A stretch of 64,000 bases of DNA from Palsa-965 sp044448685 (GTDB lineage: Bacteria > Bacteroidota > Bacteroidia > Palsa-965): assembly GCA_044448685.1 (NCBI GenBank), contig JBIOHC010000004.1, positions 1 through 64,000 on the forward strand, given 5' to 3'. Shown here one piece after another: positions 44,820-53,962 of the stretch. The notes below the pieces were generated by a model, which was not told the origin of the DNA, did not search any database, and saw only the letters and a program-made list of their open reading frames with translations. Numbering within the stretch: the stretch's first letter is position 1; the number at the start of each line of letters is the position of its first letter. Made by a program: the position numbers and the translations under genes.

Positions 44820-45215
44820 ATGAAAAAAAACATCATCATTATCGTCCTGATTGCCGCAGGATTTGCCAGCGGATGTTATTATGACAATTATGAAAAACTG
44901 CATCCTGTCGTCGTAACCCCTCCGGTAGTTTGCGATACCACAGGAGTGAAGTTTGGAGCTACCGTGACTCCCATTTTCTCTGCCAACTGTATCAACGGAT
45001 GCCATTCTACTGCTGTTGGCTCAGGAGGGGTGATCCTGGATACCTATGCAGGTGCACACCGTCAGGTTGCCAACGGTCAGCTTTTACCGGCTATCAATCA
45101 CAGCCAGCCTAACGGAACAGGCAATATTTTCTGGATGCCCTTAACCGGTTCTTTATCCACCTGCGATATTTCAAAAGTCACACAGTGGGTGCATGCAGGC
45201 GCTCCTAATAACTGA
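44820..45215 (+). CDS. small lipoprotein with CX3CH heme-like motif
   Basis: This 131-residue protein has a lipobox ending in SGC (Cys19). The mature part contains FSANCINGCHS, a CxxxCH variant of the heme c attachment site, in the setting F-x-x-x-C-x-x-x-C-H that is common in planctomycete-type cytochrome domains. It ends with a possible distal region (IFWMPLTG) where Met could be a heme ligand, and WVHAGAPNN, the usual terminus of such domains. It is probably a lipid-anchored electron carrier or an inactive relative. The DUF5777 barrel gene follows 23 nt later. Confidence 0.8.
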   Translation: MKKNIIIIVLIAAGFASGCYYDNYEKLHPVVVTPPVVCDTTGVKFGATVTPIFSANCINGCHSTAVGSGGVILDTYAGAHRQVANGQLLPAINHSQPNGTGNIFWMPLTGSLSTCDISKVTQWVHAGAPNN

Positions 45216-45238
45216 TCCTTCCTTATCACACATTAACT

Positions 45239-46195
45239 ATGAAAAAAGTACTTCTCAGCTCCCTGGGGCTGTGTTTCACAATCGGGTTGTTCGCCCAGGA
45301 TGAATTACTGAACCTGGTAAATGACGGCAAGCAGAAAAAAGAAAAAGACTTTACCATTGCAACCTTCAAAACCACACGGCTTTATAACCTCCATACCATA
45401 GAAACACAGAGCAAACGCTCTCTGGATTTCCGTATTTCTCACCGTTTCGGTGATATGGGTTTAAGTAACAGCGGTACTGCCGGCAACTTCGGGTATAATG
45501 CATTCGGTCTGGATCAGCAGGCTTCTATCAAGCTGAGTCTGGAATATTGCTTTGATGGCAGATTCCAGGTAGGTATAGGCCGTTGCAGCGATCTGAAAAT
45601 AGTGGATGCATTTGCCAAATACCGCCTGATGAGGCAGACTACCGGTAAAGGAAACCCTGTGAGCATCACCCTTTTTGCAGGAGCCTATGAAACCTTCATT
45701 CATACCGGTGATGACTATTTCAATCATCAACCTACCTGGGACCGTTTTTCATTCTGTGATCAGATCATGATTGCGCGTAAATTCAACCGCCGTTTCAGCT
45801 TTCAGATTGGATTTGCCTATGTACATTACAATCTTGTTCCCCTGTCAGGCCCTCATACCCTGGCTGACGGAAGTACATTCAGCGGAGACAAGAACGATCT
45901 GATGTATGCCACTGTCGTTACCCGTTACAAGCTAACGAGCCGTATGGCTGTTACTGCTGAATATGCAATGCCTTTAACAGGGTCTAATTACAATGCAGCT
46001 AATACCATCAATAATCAATATTACCCAACCATGGCTCTTGGAATTGATATTGAAACTGGAGGACACGTATTCCAGCTTGCTGTAACGAATTCATTCAGTC
46101 TCGAAGAACCTGAATATTTTGCTCATACCAGCGGAAATTTTTTCAATGCAGGAATCAGGCTTGGGTTTAACCTGAGCAGGGTATTTGACCTATAA
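45239..46195 (+). CDS. DUF5777 family outer-membrane beta-barrel protein
   Basis: This 318-residue protein has a signal peptide (MKKVLLSSLGLCFTIGLFAQ). Alternating strands include FKTTRLYNLHTIETQSKRSLDFRISHRFGD and a final strand NAGIRLGFNLSRVF ending in an aromatic-rich C-terminus, as in outer-membrane barrels. The DUF5777 family often accompanies c-type heme lipoproteins with the C-H motif seen in the previous gene, so the pair may form an outer-membrane redox or binding complex (inference). Its last 29 bp overlap the convergent NUDIX gene. Confidence 0.83.
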   Translation: MKKVLLSSLGLCFTIGLFAQDELLNLVNDGKQKKEKDFTIATFKTTRLYNLHTIETQSKRSLDFRISHRFGDMGLSNSGTAGNFGYNAFGLDQQASIKLSLEYCFDGRFQVGIGRCSDLKIVDAFAKYRLMRQTTGKGNPVSITLFAGAYETFIHTGDDYFNHQPTWDRFSFCDQIMIARKFNRRFSFQIGFAYVHYNLVPLSGPHTLADGSTFSGDKNDLMYATVVTRYKLTSRMAVTAEYAMPLTGSNYNAANTINNQYYPTMALGIDIETGGHVFQLAVTNSFSLEEPEYFAHTSGNFFNAGIRLGFNLSRVFDL

Positions 46196-46622
46196 GCTCC
46201 GCAACACGTTTATCGGTAGGAAATGTAAACGCTTCAGATCCTGCATCTCCTGGCTTGAGCCAGCGGAAACGCAAAGTATCTTCTGTACCTTCCGGAAAGT
46301 CGTATGCTTTCAGAGAAGCTGTAAAGGCGGGCTCTTTTATAAACTGAACTTCATAATAGATACATATAACCTGGCTGGAAGAATTGAATACAGAAGCCAC
46401 AAAAAAGTCTGTGGTATAGAAATGCCTTAACACGTTTACTTCCTGTCCGGTTTCCTCAATAAATTCACGTTTCACACATTCCAGGGTTCCTTCCCCGAAT
46501 TCAAGACCTCCACCGGGAAACTTGGTTATCAGTTTTCCTCTGATCCGCTCATCGGCTACGAGTATCTCTCCTCTTTCATTCCGGCAAACACCATATACTC
46601 TGACATTGAAATGATTTGCCAT
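46167..46622 (-). CDS. NUDIX hydrolase
   Basis: This 151-residue protein has a full Nudix box: GGGLEFGEGTLECVKREFIEETGQEV fits GX5EX7REUXEEXGU with all catalytic glutamates. It cleaves a nucleoside-diphosphate-linked substrate that cannot be named from sequence. It is the second gene after the RNA methyltransferase (5-nt gap, same strand) and overlaps the 3' end of the DUF5777 gene on the other strand. Confidence 0.92.
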   Translation of the reverse strand: MANHFNVRVYGVCRNERGEILVADERIRGKLITKFPGGGLEFGEGTLECVKREFIEETGQEVNVLRHFYTTDFFVASVFNSSSQVICIYYEVQFIKEPAFTASLKAYDFPEGTEDTLRFRWLKPGDAGSEAFTFPTDKRVAELIGQIPCSG

Positions 46623-46627
46623 CCTTA

Positions 46628-47878
46628 TTATTCCTTTGTTTCTGCAGAGGCTTCTTCACTGCCTGCCGGATCGGCCTGTGATTTATCAATACGGGGTCTT
46701 ATCTTATGTATCTTCTTGGTGCCTTCATACATGGAGAACTTCAGAAAACGGCATTCCAGGGCACCGTTAAAAATCATAATCTTACGGGTGGCATGCAGAC
46801 CGATGCTTTTCATTCCTTCCGGATTGGAAGTGATAAGCCATACATCACAACCTGAATATTTTTTCTTGAGGGTATCCCCTATTCCTTTATAGAGTTCGGT
46901 TATATTATCCTGATCCATACGTTCCCCATACGGAGGATTCATGATGAGAATAGGCCGGGCAACACCTTTTTTGATGTGTTCCCAGGGTTCAAAATCCTTG
47001 AAATCGGTGCTGAACACTTTAACAATATCCTCCACCTTGGCATTGTGAATGTTTTCCTTGGCAATTCGGGCTACATTCCGGCTTATTTCCACTCCAGTTA
47101 TCTGTACTTCCTCTTCCGAAATCTTATCGATGGTCGTCTGGAATATCTTATCCCATAGTGCCTGGTCATAATCCTTCCATTGTTCAAAACCGAATTTCTT
47201 ACGAAAATAACCCGGAGGAATATTACAGGCCAGCATGGCTGCTTCAATTAATATAGTACCCGAACCGCACATGGGATCCAGCAAAGGCGCTCTCCGGTCC
47301 CATCCTGTCAATTGTATAAGTCCGGCAGCAAGCACCTCATTCATCGGGGCTTTGTTGGTCTGGTCCCTATACCCTCTTTTATGAAGTGATTCACCGGAGC
47401 TGTCAAGGGAAACGGTGCAGGCATTCTTAAAAATATGAAGGTTTATACGCAGGGATGGGTTATCCAGATCAACCGAAGGCCGGCGGTCATGCTTGGTCCG
47501 GAACTGATCCACGATGGCATCCTTGGCTTTCTGAGCCATATACTGGCTGTGGGTGAAAAAATCGGAGTTCAGCGCACAGTCAACAGCCAGGGTTTCATCT
47601 ACAGTCATATATTCTTCCCAGTCAATCTTTCCGATTTCCCGGTACAGGCCTTCTTCATTGACTATATTGAATGTTTTAATCGGCTTCAGGATCCTCAGGG
47701 CAGTACGCAGGCATAAATTTGCCTTATACATAAAGCCTTTATCGCCTGAAAAGCTTACGGCTCTGTTATGTTTCTCAATATCACCCGCTCCCAGCTTTTT
47801 CAGCTCTTCAACCAGCAGATCTTCAAGACCGAAGAGGGTTTTAGCCGTCATCCGGTAATCCTCATTTACTTTTTCCAT
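46628..47878 (-). CDS. THUMP-domain class I RNA methyltransferase (RlmL/TrmN-like)
   Basis: This 416-residue protein has an N-terminal ferredoxin-like/THUMP region (about residues 1-160) that binds RNA, then a Rossmann methyltransferase with LLDPMCGSGTILIEAA for SAM and the catalytic NPPYGER, typical of N2-guanine methylation of rRNA or tRNA. ATG 47878 is chosen because the promoter box TATCTTTG lies 6 nt upstream; a TTG at 47887 lies inside that box. The exact RNA target is not clear; RlmL-like 23S modification is the usual family role. Confidence 0.9.
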   Translation of the reverse strand: MEKVNEDYRMTAKTLFGLEDLLVEELKKLGAGDIEKHNRAVSFSGDKGFMYKANLCLRTALRILKPIKTFNIVNEEGLYREIGKIDWEEYMTVDETLAVDCALNSDFFTHSQYMAQKAKDAIVDQFRTKHDRRPSVDLDNPSLRINLHIFKNACTVSLDSSGESLHKRGYRDQTNKAPMNEVLAAGLIQLTGWDRRAPLLDPMCGSGTILIEAAMLACNIPPGYFRKKFGFEQWKDYDQALWDKIFQTTIDKISEEEVQITGVEISRNVARIAKENIHNAKVEDIVKVFSTDFKDFEPWEHIKKGVARPILIMNPPYGERMDQDNITELYKGIGDTLKKKYSGCDVWLITSNPEGMKSIGLHATRKIMIFNGALECRFLKFSMYEGTKKIHKIRPRIDKSQADPAGSEEASAETKE

Positions 47879-47884
47879 GGAGGG

Positions 47885-47892
47885 CAAAGATA
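47885..47892 (-). promoter_or_regulatory. -7 promoter box TATCTTTG, nearly leaderless
   Basis: The minus-strand box ends 6 nt before the RNA methyltransferase ATG and settles the choice of start. Confidence 0.55.
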
Positions 47893-48056
47893 TTGTTAAT
47901 TATTCAGGTAAAGCCTGTATAAACCGGGGCTTAATCCTTGTTATTCTGTACATTCGCCAAAGTTTTCGAGGTTATATGTAAAAAAGTACTATTTTTGAAA
48001 GCTCATTGATTTTTCATTACTTGCATCGTTTTTAAAACATTAACCCCATTCCGGAT

Positions 48057-48953
48057 ATGTGCATTAAATATCAGACTTTTACCCGTTCTTTCCTGTTCAT
48101 TTCCCTGGCTTCATTTCTGGCTTTCGGATGCGGCAATTCCAAAACCAATCCTGCTGAGCATGGAGATGAACCTAAAGACAACGATGCTCCTCCGATACTC
48201 AATATCAACGGACAGATTTTCAGTATCCCTTCCCCTGTTCAGACAGCGATGCTGATCAACCAAAGCGGTGCTGCCTATTCAAAAGATATGCTGAGCTCGC
48301 CTTCAAAGGCTTCAAATTATGAAACAACAACAGACAGAGCTTTGAATCTGGGTGTTTATGGTGCCGATCTGGGTTATATGACGATCTACAGCCAAAACGA
48401 TCAGGCTCTTTCTTATTTCACTGCGGTAAAAAAATTAGGTGATCAGCTTGGCCTTTCCAGCTCTTTTGATGAAAAACTCCTTACCCGTTTTCAGGCCAAT
48501 TTTGGTAAAAAAGATTCTATCCTCGCTCTTGTTACTGATGCTTACAGAGCCAGTGATGCCTATCTTAAAGACAGCAAACGCAGTGAAGTGGGTGCATTGA
48601 TCCTTGCCGGCGGATGGATAGAAAGCATGCACTTTGCAACGGATATATTACGCAGCAAACCCAATCAGGATGTCTCCAACCGTATTGGTGAACAGAAAAC
48701 CTCTGTCGGTAGTATTGTAAAACTGCTTGCTTCCTTTAAAAAGCCTGAATACGACGGACTAATCAAACAGTTTACTGAACTCTCCGCTCTGTTCGATAAT
48801 ATTGAAATGAAATACACTTTTACCGAACCTACCACACAGGTTGATAAAAAACTGACTATCATCAACAGCAAGACAGAAGTTAAAATCACTGCTGACCAGG
48901 TGAAAGCTATTTCTGATAAAATCGCAGCCATCCGTAACAGTATTGTAAAATAG
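48057..48953 (+). CDS. lipoprotein of unknown function, helical
   Basis: This 298-residue protein has a lipobox AFGC (Cys about residue 25). The mature body is helical with no catalytic motif that I recognise; AGGWIESMHFATDIL and NLGVYGADLGYM look like conserved positions. It should be anchored to a membrane facing the periplasm or the surface. The next two genes (a secreted protein, then a large ABC transporter) follow on the same strand with short gaps, so it may be the outer component of that system (inference). Confidence 0.7.
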   Translation: MCIKYQTFTRSFLFISLASFLAFGCGNSKTNPAEHGDEPKDNDAPPILNINGQIFSIPSPVQTAMLINQSGAAYSKDMLSSPSKASNYETTTDRALNLGVYGADLGYMTIYSQNDQALSYFTAVKKLGDQLGLSSSFDEKLLTRFQANFGKKDSILALVTDAYRASDAYLKDSKRSEVGALILAGGWIESMHFATDILRSKPNQDVSNRIGEQKTSVGSIVKLLASFKKPEYDGLIKQFTELSALFDNIEMKYTFTEPTTQVDKKLTIINSKTEVKITADQVKAISDKIAAIRNSIVK

Positions 48954-48996
48954 TCCAATGGTATCAATAACCCAACGAGCCAGAAAAGAAAGTCCT

Positions 48997-49428
48997 ATGT
49001 ATACTAAAACTTTTTCCAGAGTCCTGTTCCTGCTGATTATCTGCTTTTCTTTTCATAAAGCTTCAACAGCTCAATGCGATACTATCGCAAGGATCTGCAA
49101 TAAGAATATCAAAATTCCATTTGTATCCGACGGACAGTCCTACCGTTCCCTCCTGCTCAATGATCAGCAGGCTGAATTCCAGACAACCTTTTACGGAGGT
49201 GCAACTTACCGTGTTGCCGGTTGTACATTCGGTTCGGAGACAGGATTGAATTTCACCGTTTTAGATAAAGACAAAAACGTTATTTTCAGCAATAAGGATC
49301 AGAAAAATGCACCTTATTGGGATTTTAAAGTATCCTCTACACTCGACTGCACCATAGAAGCTAATCTGAATCCTGCCTCCGGTCGTTCATCCGGATGTGC
49401 AGTCATTCTGATCGGATTCAAACAATAA
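48997..49428 (+). CDS. small secreted protein of unknown function
   Basis: This 143-residue protein starts at ATG 48997, which gives a clean signal peptide (MYTKTFSRVLFLLIICFSFHKASTAQ); a frame from 48958 adds 13 hydrophilic residues. The mature part has four or five cysteines (CDTIARIC, GCTFG, DCTIE, GCAVIL), probably disulfide-bonded, and an all-beta pattern like a small jelly-roll. It lies between the lipoprotein gene and the ABC transporter gene and is probably co-transcribed with them. The function is unknown. Confidence 0.7.
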   Translation: MYTKTFSRVLFLLIICFSFHKASTAQCDTIARICNKNIKIPFVSDGQSYRSLLLNDQQAEFQTTFYGGATYRVAGCTFGSETGLNFTVLDKDKNVIFSNKDQKNAPYWDFKVSSTLDCTIEANLNPASGRSSGCAVILIGFKQ

Positions 49429-49505
49429 CATGTAATCATTCATTAAGGAACGGACAACGTTGTTGTCAATGTTCTTTTTTATAAGACCAGGCCGGGGGCA
49501 AACGT

Positions 49506-52500
49506 ATGAGTGAAAGGATACTCAAAGCCTTAATGCAGTTATTTGCCATCATCGCAAAAGTTGATGGCGTAACAAACGATGGAAGAACCATCGTGCAAAC
49601 CTTCCTTAAACAGCAATTGAGTTCTGATCTGGTTGATCAGTACCTCAAGCTTTTTGACGAATTTATGGAAGCCCACCACCAGGTTTCCAAAAAGAAAGAC
49701 GGTTCGGCAAAACGTACTTCCCTTAACTCTGTTAAAGTCCTTAAGATCTGTACCCAGATCAATTCCGAGCTTACCCAGCGCCAAAAGGTCGTTGTGCTTG
49801 CCCGCCTCATTGAATTCATTCATTCAAGCTATGAAATTTCCGAACAGGAACTGGAATTTGTTCAGACTGTAGCTGAAACATTTAACATTGAACCGGAAGA
49901 GTTCAAACGTATGATGGCTTTCGTTCAGAATTCTGAAGAATCCATTCCGGATTCCAATGAATTTCTGATTATCAACAGCAAGCCAGAACATCCTTTTGAA
50001 AAGACCAGACATATTTACAATGAATCGGTAAGCGGTCAGATCCGCGTACTGGCCATTGACAGTGTTACCATATATCTGCTCCAGTATATAGGGGATGCTG
50101 AGTTATACCTGAACGGACAGATCATTGCACCGGATAAGCTCTATATCCTTAATCCCGGCTCCTCTATCCGTAGTTCCAAGGTACAGCCTATCTATTACAG
50201 TGATATTATCAGTTCCTTCCTTGCCGACAGAAGCAAGAAAAAAGTCACGTTCACGGCCAAAAACCTGGAATATAAGTTCAAAGGAGGAAAGCTGGGCCTG
50301 AGAGGTATCAATATGTCGGAAGAAAGCGGCAAACTGATCGGTATTATGGGTGGCTCGGGTGCAGGTAAATCAACCCTGCTCACGGTTCTGAACGGAAATG
50401 AAACTCCTTCAGGAGGAGAGGTATTGATCAACGGTATCAATATCCATACTCAGAAATCTAAAATAGAAGGTGTCATCGGGCACGTTTCACAGGATGACCT
50501 GCTGATTGAAGAACTGACAGTATTCCAGAATCTGTTTTATAACGGTAAACTGTGCTTCGGCAATATGGGTGATGCGGAACTGACCAAGAGGGTTGACTCC
50601 GTACTTACTGACATTGGACTTTTTGAAGCAAAGGATCTGAAAGTGGGTAGTCCGCTGGAAAAAACAATTTCCGGTGGACAGCGTAAACGTCTGAATATTT
50701 CTCTTGAACTGATACGGGAACCTCTGGTCATGTTTGTGGATGAACCTACTTCCGGTTTATCATCAAGGGATTCTGAAAACATCATGGACCTGCTCAAGGA
50801 ACTTTCCCTGAAAGGAAAACTGATCTTTGTGGTTATTCACCAGCCTTCCTCCGACATCTTTAAGATGTTCGATAAGCTTATGATTCTGGATGTAGGCGGT
50901 TACCCGATTTATTACGGAAACCCTGTTGATGCGGTCATTTATTTCAAAACCCGTGTAAACCACGTTAACTGCAACGAAAGCGAATGCCCTGCCTGTGGTA
51001 ATGTAAACCCTGAACAGATTTTCAATATTATTGAGTCTAAGGTAGTGGACGAATATGGTGAACTGACCCGTATCCGTAAAGTATCTCCGGGTGAGTGGAA
51101 CAATATGTACCGGGATCATATAGAGGTTAAGACTGAGTTCCTCAACCCTTCTACCGAAATTCCGGAAAGCACATTCAATATACCTAACCGGTTAAAACAG
51201 TTCAAGGTTTTTATTACCCGTGATGTACTTGCCAAACTTACCGATAAGCAATACCTGAGCATCAACCTGCTCGAAGCGCCGGTGCTGGCCTTTATACTTT
51301 CCTATCTCATTCGTTTCTACAGTACCGATGCTTCCAACCTGTTGGGTTATACTTACAGGGATAATGAAAACATTCCGGTGTATCTGTTTATGTCGGTCGT
51401 TGTTTCCCTCTTCCTGGGCTTGACAGTGGCAGCCGAAGAAATCATCAAAGACCGTAAGATCCAGAAACGGGAACGTTTCCTGAATCTGAGCCGTTCCAGC
51501 TATCTGGTTTCGAAAATAAGCATCATGTTTGTGCTTTCTGCCATTCAGAGTATCACATTCCTGCTGGTAGGAAATTCCATTCTGGGCATTAAGGGCATGT
51601 GGACAGACTACTGGTTTGTACTCTTCACCACTTCCTGTTTCGCCAATATGCTGGGACTGAATATTTCCTCTGCATTCAACAATGCCGTTACCATTTATAT
51701 CCTCATTCCATTCCTGATCATTCCACAGCTTCTGCTGAGCGGTGTTATTGTGAAGTTCAATAAGCTTAACCCTACCCTTACCTCACAGAGTATTGTGCCT
51801 TTTTCAGGTGAAATCATGACCTCACGCTGGGCGTTTGAGGCACTGGCAGTGGATCAGTTTAAGGACAATCTGTATGAGCGTAATTTTTATGAATACGAAC
51901 GTGCACAGAGTACCGCCACCTATAAAAAGGACTACTGGCTGCCGGAACTGAGACCGAGGGTTGATGAGGCGGAGACAATGCAGAAAAACGGAGATAAGAA
52001 AGGACTTGAAAGAGACCTGAGTCTGCTTCGTCTGGAAGTAGGCAAGGAAGTGAAGCGTAATCCGAATGTAAAATTCGATCAGCTAGGATCCCTGACACAG
52101 GATAAATTCAATTCAGATATCGCAGCAGCCCTGCGTGAATACATGAACAAGCTTTCCACGTATTATGTTCGCCGTTACAACCAGGAAGATGACAAGCGTA
52201 ACAATATCATTACCCGTATGAATGATACCGGTAAGGATACTGCTGCACGTACCAAATTCCTGAAACTGAAGAATGATTATTACAATGAAAGCCTCGCCGA
52301 TCTGGTGCTGAACAAAACCGATCTGAGCAAGAAGATTCTGGAGGTTGACGGGGAACTGATTCAGCGTCTGGATCCTATCTTTATGATGCCTAACAATAAT
52401 TTAGGAAGGGCTCATTTCTTTGCACCGCGCAAGGTATTCCTGGGCAGAGCTATAGACACCTATTGGTACAATATTTATGTGATCTGGAGCATGTCGCTCG

Positions 52501-52598
52501 TTCTTGCACTCACCCTTTATTTCGATCTGTTCAAGAAGTTCCTGAACATGTTCGAACTGATAGGAGAATTCATCGCCTCCCGCAAAAAGAAAGACTAA
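49506..52598 (+). CDS. TerB - FHA-like - ABCG (White-type) ABC transporter
   Basis: The protein has 1,030 residues. Residues about 1-150 form a TerB-like helical domain (AIIAKVDGVTNDGRTIVQTFL). About 150-240 is FHA/Pep-binding-like (RVLAIDSVTIYLLQYIG...LYILNPGSSIRSSK). About 255-480 is the ATPase: Walker A GGSGAGKST near 282, signature ISGGQRKRLN, Walker B FVDEPTSGL. The rest is an ABC-2 membrane region with about six helices, interrupted by a charged helical insert of about 180 residues after the fourth or fifth helix. Fused nucleotide-binding and membrane halves are typical of ABCG half-transporters. The cargo is unknown; the upstream lipoprotein and Cys-rich secreted protein are candidate partners. 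Confidence 0.88.
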   Translation: MSERILKALMQLFAIIAKVDGVTNDGRTIVQTFLKQQLSSDLVDQYLKLFDEFMEAHHQVSKKKDGSAKRTSLNSVKVLKICTQINSELTQRQKVVVLARLIEFIHSSYEISEQELEFVQTVAETFNIEPEEFKRMMAFVQNSEESIPDSNEFLIINSKPEHPFEKTRHIYNESVSGQIRVLAIDSVTIYLLQYIGDAELYLNGQIIAPDKLYILNPGSSIRSSKVQPIYYSDIISSFLADRSKKKVTFTAKNLEYKFKGGKLGLRGINMSEESGKLIGIMGGSGAGKSTLLTVLNGNETPSGGEVLINGINIHTQKSKIEGVIGHVSQDDLLIEELTVFQNLFYNGKLCFGNMGDAELTKRVDSVLTDIGLFEAKDLKVGSPLEKTISGGQRKRLNISLELIREPLVMFVDEPTSGLSSRDSENIMDLLKELSLKGKLIFVVIHQPSSDIFKMFDKLMILDVGGYPIYYGNPVDAVIYFKTRVNHVNCNESECPACGNVNPEQIFNIIESKVVDEYGELTRIRKVSPGEWNNMYRDHIEVKTEFLNPSTEIPESTFNIPNRLKQFKVFITRDVLAKLTDKQYLSINLLEAPVLAFILSYLIRFYSTDASNLLGYTYRDNENIPVYLFMSVVVSLFLGLTVAAEEIIKDRKIQKRERFLNLSRSSYLVSKISIMFVLSAIQSITFLLVGNSILGIKGMWTDYWFVLFTTSCFANMLGLNISSAFNNAVTIYILIPFLIIPQLLLSGVIVKFNKLNPTLTSQSIVPFSGEIMTSRWAFEALAVDQFKDNLYERNFYEYERAQSTATYKKDYWLPELRPRVDEAETMQKNGDKKGLERDLSLLRLEVGKEVKRNPNVKFDQLGSLTQDKFNSDIAAALREYMNKLSTYYVRRYNQEDDKRNNIITRMNDTGKDTAARTKFLKLKNDYYNESLADLVLNKTDLSKKILEVDGELIQRLDPIFMMPNNNLGRAHFFAPRKVFLGRAIDTYWYNIYVIWSMSLVLALTLYFDLFKKFLNMFELIGEFIASRKKKD

Positions 52599-52605
52599 GC
52601 TGTTC

Positions 52606-53364
52606 CTATTTGAATAAATAAGTCCCCTCGGCCGAAACAGATACCTGGGGCAGTGTTTTCCCTTTTTCGAAATAATCATATCCTGTTTCCAGGTTCTTCC
52701 AGAACTTCAGGAGGTCAGGACGCAGGGTAAAGCTCTTCTCCAGCACCTGCATTTTTTCGGTGTTCATCATCACAGGGAATACATGTACAGGAATATCTGC
52801 CTGGCCTGTATTCCTGGCTTCGGCTGCCAGCACATATACTTCCTTGATAACTTCATCCGTCAAAGGAATACAGCCTATGGTTACACAGTTACCGTGAATC
52901 ATGATGGCCCCACCCAGGTCTCCCTTGCCCCCTGCAATACGATCGGCCTTATTGGGGTAATCCAGGCCAAGGGATACATAATAATTGCTGTAGGGGTTAA
53001 AAACGCTGATAGTATAGAACCCTTCGGGAACCTGCCCGTCACCCTGCCTTCTTTTGGGGCCTAAATCTCCCGAGCTGGCACAGACAGGATAGGAAGCATA
53101 GAGCTGGAATTTCTTGTCACCTCCGGAACGTACCCACAGTTCGGTTATCTTTTCCTGCTTGAATACACGTATAAATACTCTTAACTGCCCGGTATCGACA
53201 TGCAGGGTTTGCAGTTTTTGTTTGATAATGGGCCATTTCTCCTGGTAGGCCACCTGCACTTTTGGTGCTTTGAGCTGCGTTTTGCGGAAGGAGTCTGCTC
53301 CTGAATGAAAAGCAAATAGACAAAACATAGCCGGCACAAAAAGGGGGGAAAGGTTGATTTTCAT
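52606..53364 (-). CDS. L,D-transpeptidase (YkuD) family protein
   Basis: This 252-residue protein has a signal peptide (MKINLSPLFVPAMFCLFAFHSGA). The catalytic block IMIHGNCVTIGCIPLTD has the YkuD His and nucleophilic Cys (HGxx...S/T-x-GC). It probably forms or trims L,D cross-links in peptidoglycan or attaches proteins to it, in the periplasm. ATG 53364 is preferred to a TTG six bases upstream. It is convergent with the ABC transporter gene, 7 bp apart. Confidence 0.9.
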   Translation of the reverse strand: MKINLSPLFVPAMFCLFAFHSGADSFRKTQLKAPKVQVAYQEKWPIIKQKLQTLHVDTGQLRVFIRVFKQEKITELWVRSGGDKKFQLYASYPVCASSGDLGPKRRQGDGQVPEGFYTISVFNPYSNYYVSLGLDYPNKADRIAGGKGDLGGAIMIHGNCVTIGCIPLTDEVIKEVYVLAAEARNTGQADIPVHVFPVMMNTEKMQVLEKSFTLRPDLLKFWKNLETGYDYFEKGKTLPQVSVSAEGTYLFK

Positions 53365-53407
53365 ACTCAAATTATTTGCGAATCAGCTTCATTTACGTCC
53401 TAACGTA

Positions 53408-53507
53408 ATAGAACGCGGATTTTCATGATGATCATGATTAATCATGATATTTTGATACCCCTGATAATCAGCGTTTATCATGACAATCATGAAAATCTGT
53501 GGTCTAT
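53408..53507. repeat. 100-bp palindromic element, copy D
   Basis: The ends are ATAGAACGCGGAT and ATCTGTGGTCTAT with interior ATCATGAT repeats, preceded by CTAACGTA as at copy B. It lies between the divergent L,D-transpeptidase and DivIC-like genes. Confidence 0.85.
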
Positions 53508-53614
53508 TTCACAAATATAATGCCAGCCCTCAACGGTTATCAACAAAGCCCTGTTCTAAACCTTTCAGACCGGCAAAGCAACAGGAAAATGCTAATCTAT
53601 ATCTTCGTTTTCAA

Positions 53615-53962
53615 ATGAAAAAGGTATTTCTCCGTATTCTTCCCTTGCTTAAAAACAAGTATTTCCTGGTAACCCTGGGAGTACTGGTATGGGTGCTCTT
53701 TTTTGATAAAAATGATATATGGTCACAGCTTGATCTGACCCGTCAGGTCAATAAGCTCAGGGCGGAAAAGAAATATTTTACCACTGAAATTCAGAATAAC
53801 AAGAAGGATCTTGAAGAGCTGAAGACCAACCCGAAAAATCTGGAAAAGTTTGCCAGAGAAAACTACCTGATGAAGAAGGACAATGAAGTGATCTACGTTA
53901 TTGTTCCTGAGAAAAAAGCCGCTCCGCAGGCAATCTCAGCCAACCGCTCAGGTGCGCATTAA
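53615..53962 (+). CDS. DivIC/FtsB-like septum formation initiator
   Basis: This 115-residue protein has a short basic N-terminus, one membrane helix (YFLVTLGVLVWVLFF), then a coiled coil (VNKLRAEKKYFTTEIQNNKKDLEELK) and the conserved LEKFARENYLMKK block of the FtsB/DivIC family. It probably bridges FtsL and FtsQ in the divisome. ATG 53615 is chosen because the family starts there; a TATCTTCG box 7 nt upstream is a near match to the -7 consensus. Its last 4 bp overlap the convergent mutase gene. Confidence 0.88.
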   Translation: MKKVFLRILPLLKNKYFLVTLGVLVWVLFFDKNDIWSQLDLTRQVNKLRAEKKYFTTEIQNNKKDLEELKTNPKNLEKFARENYLMKKDNEVIYVIVPEKKAAPQAISANRSGAH

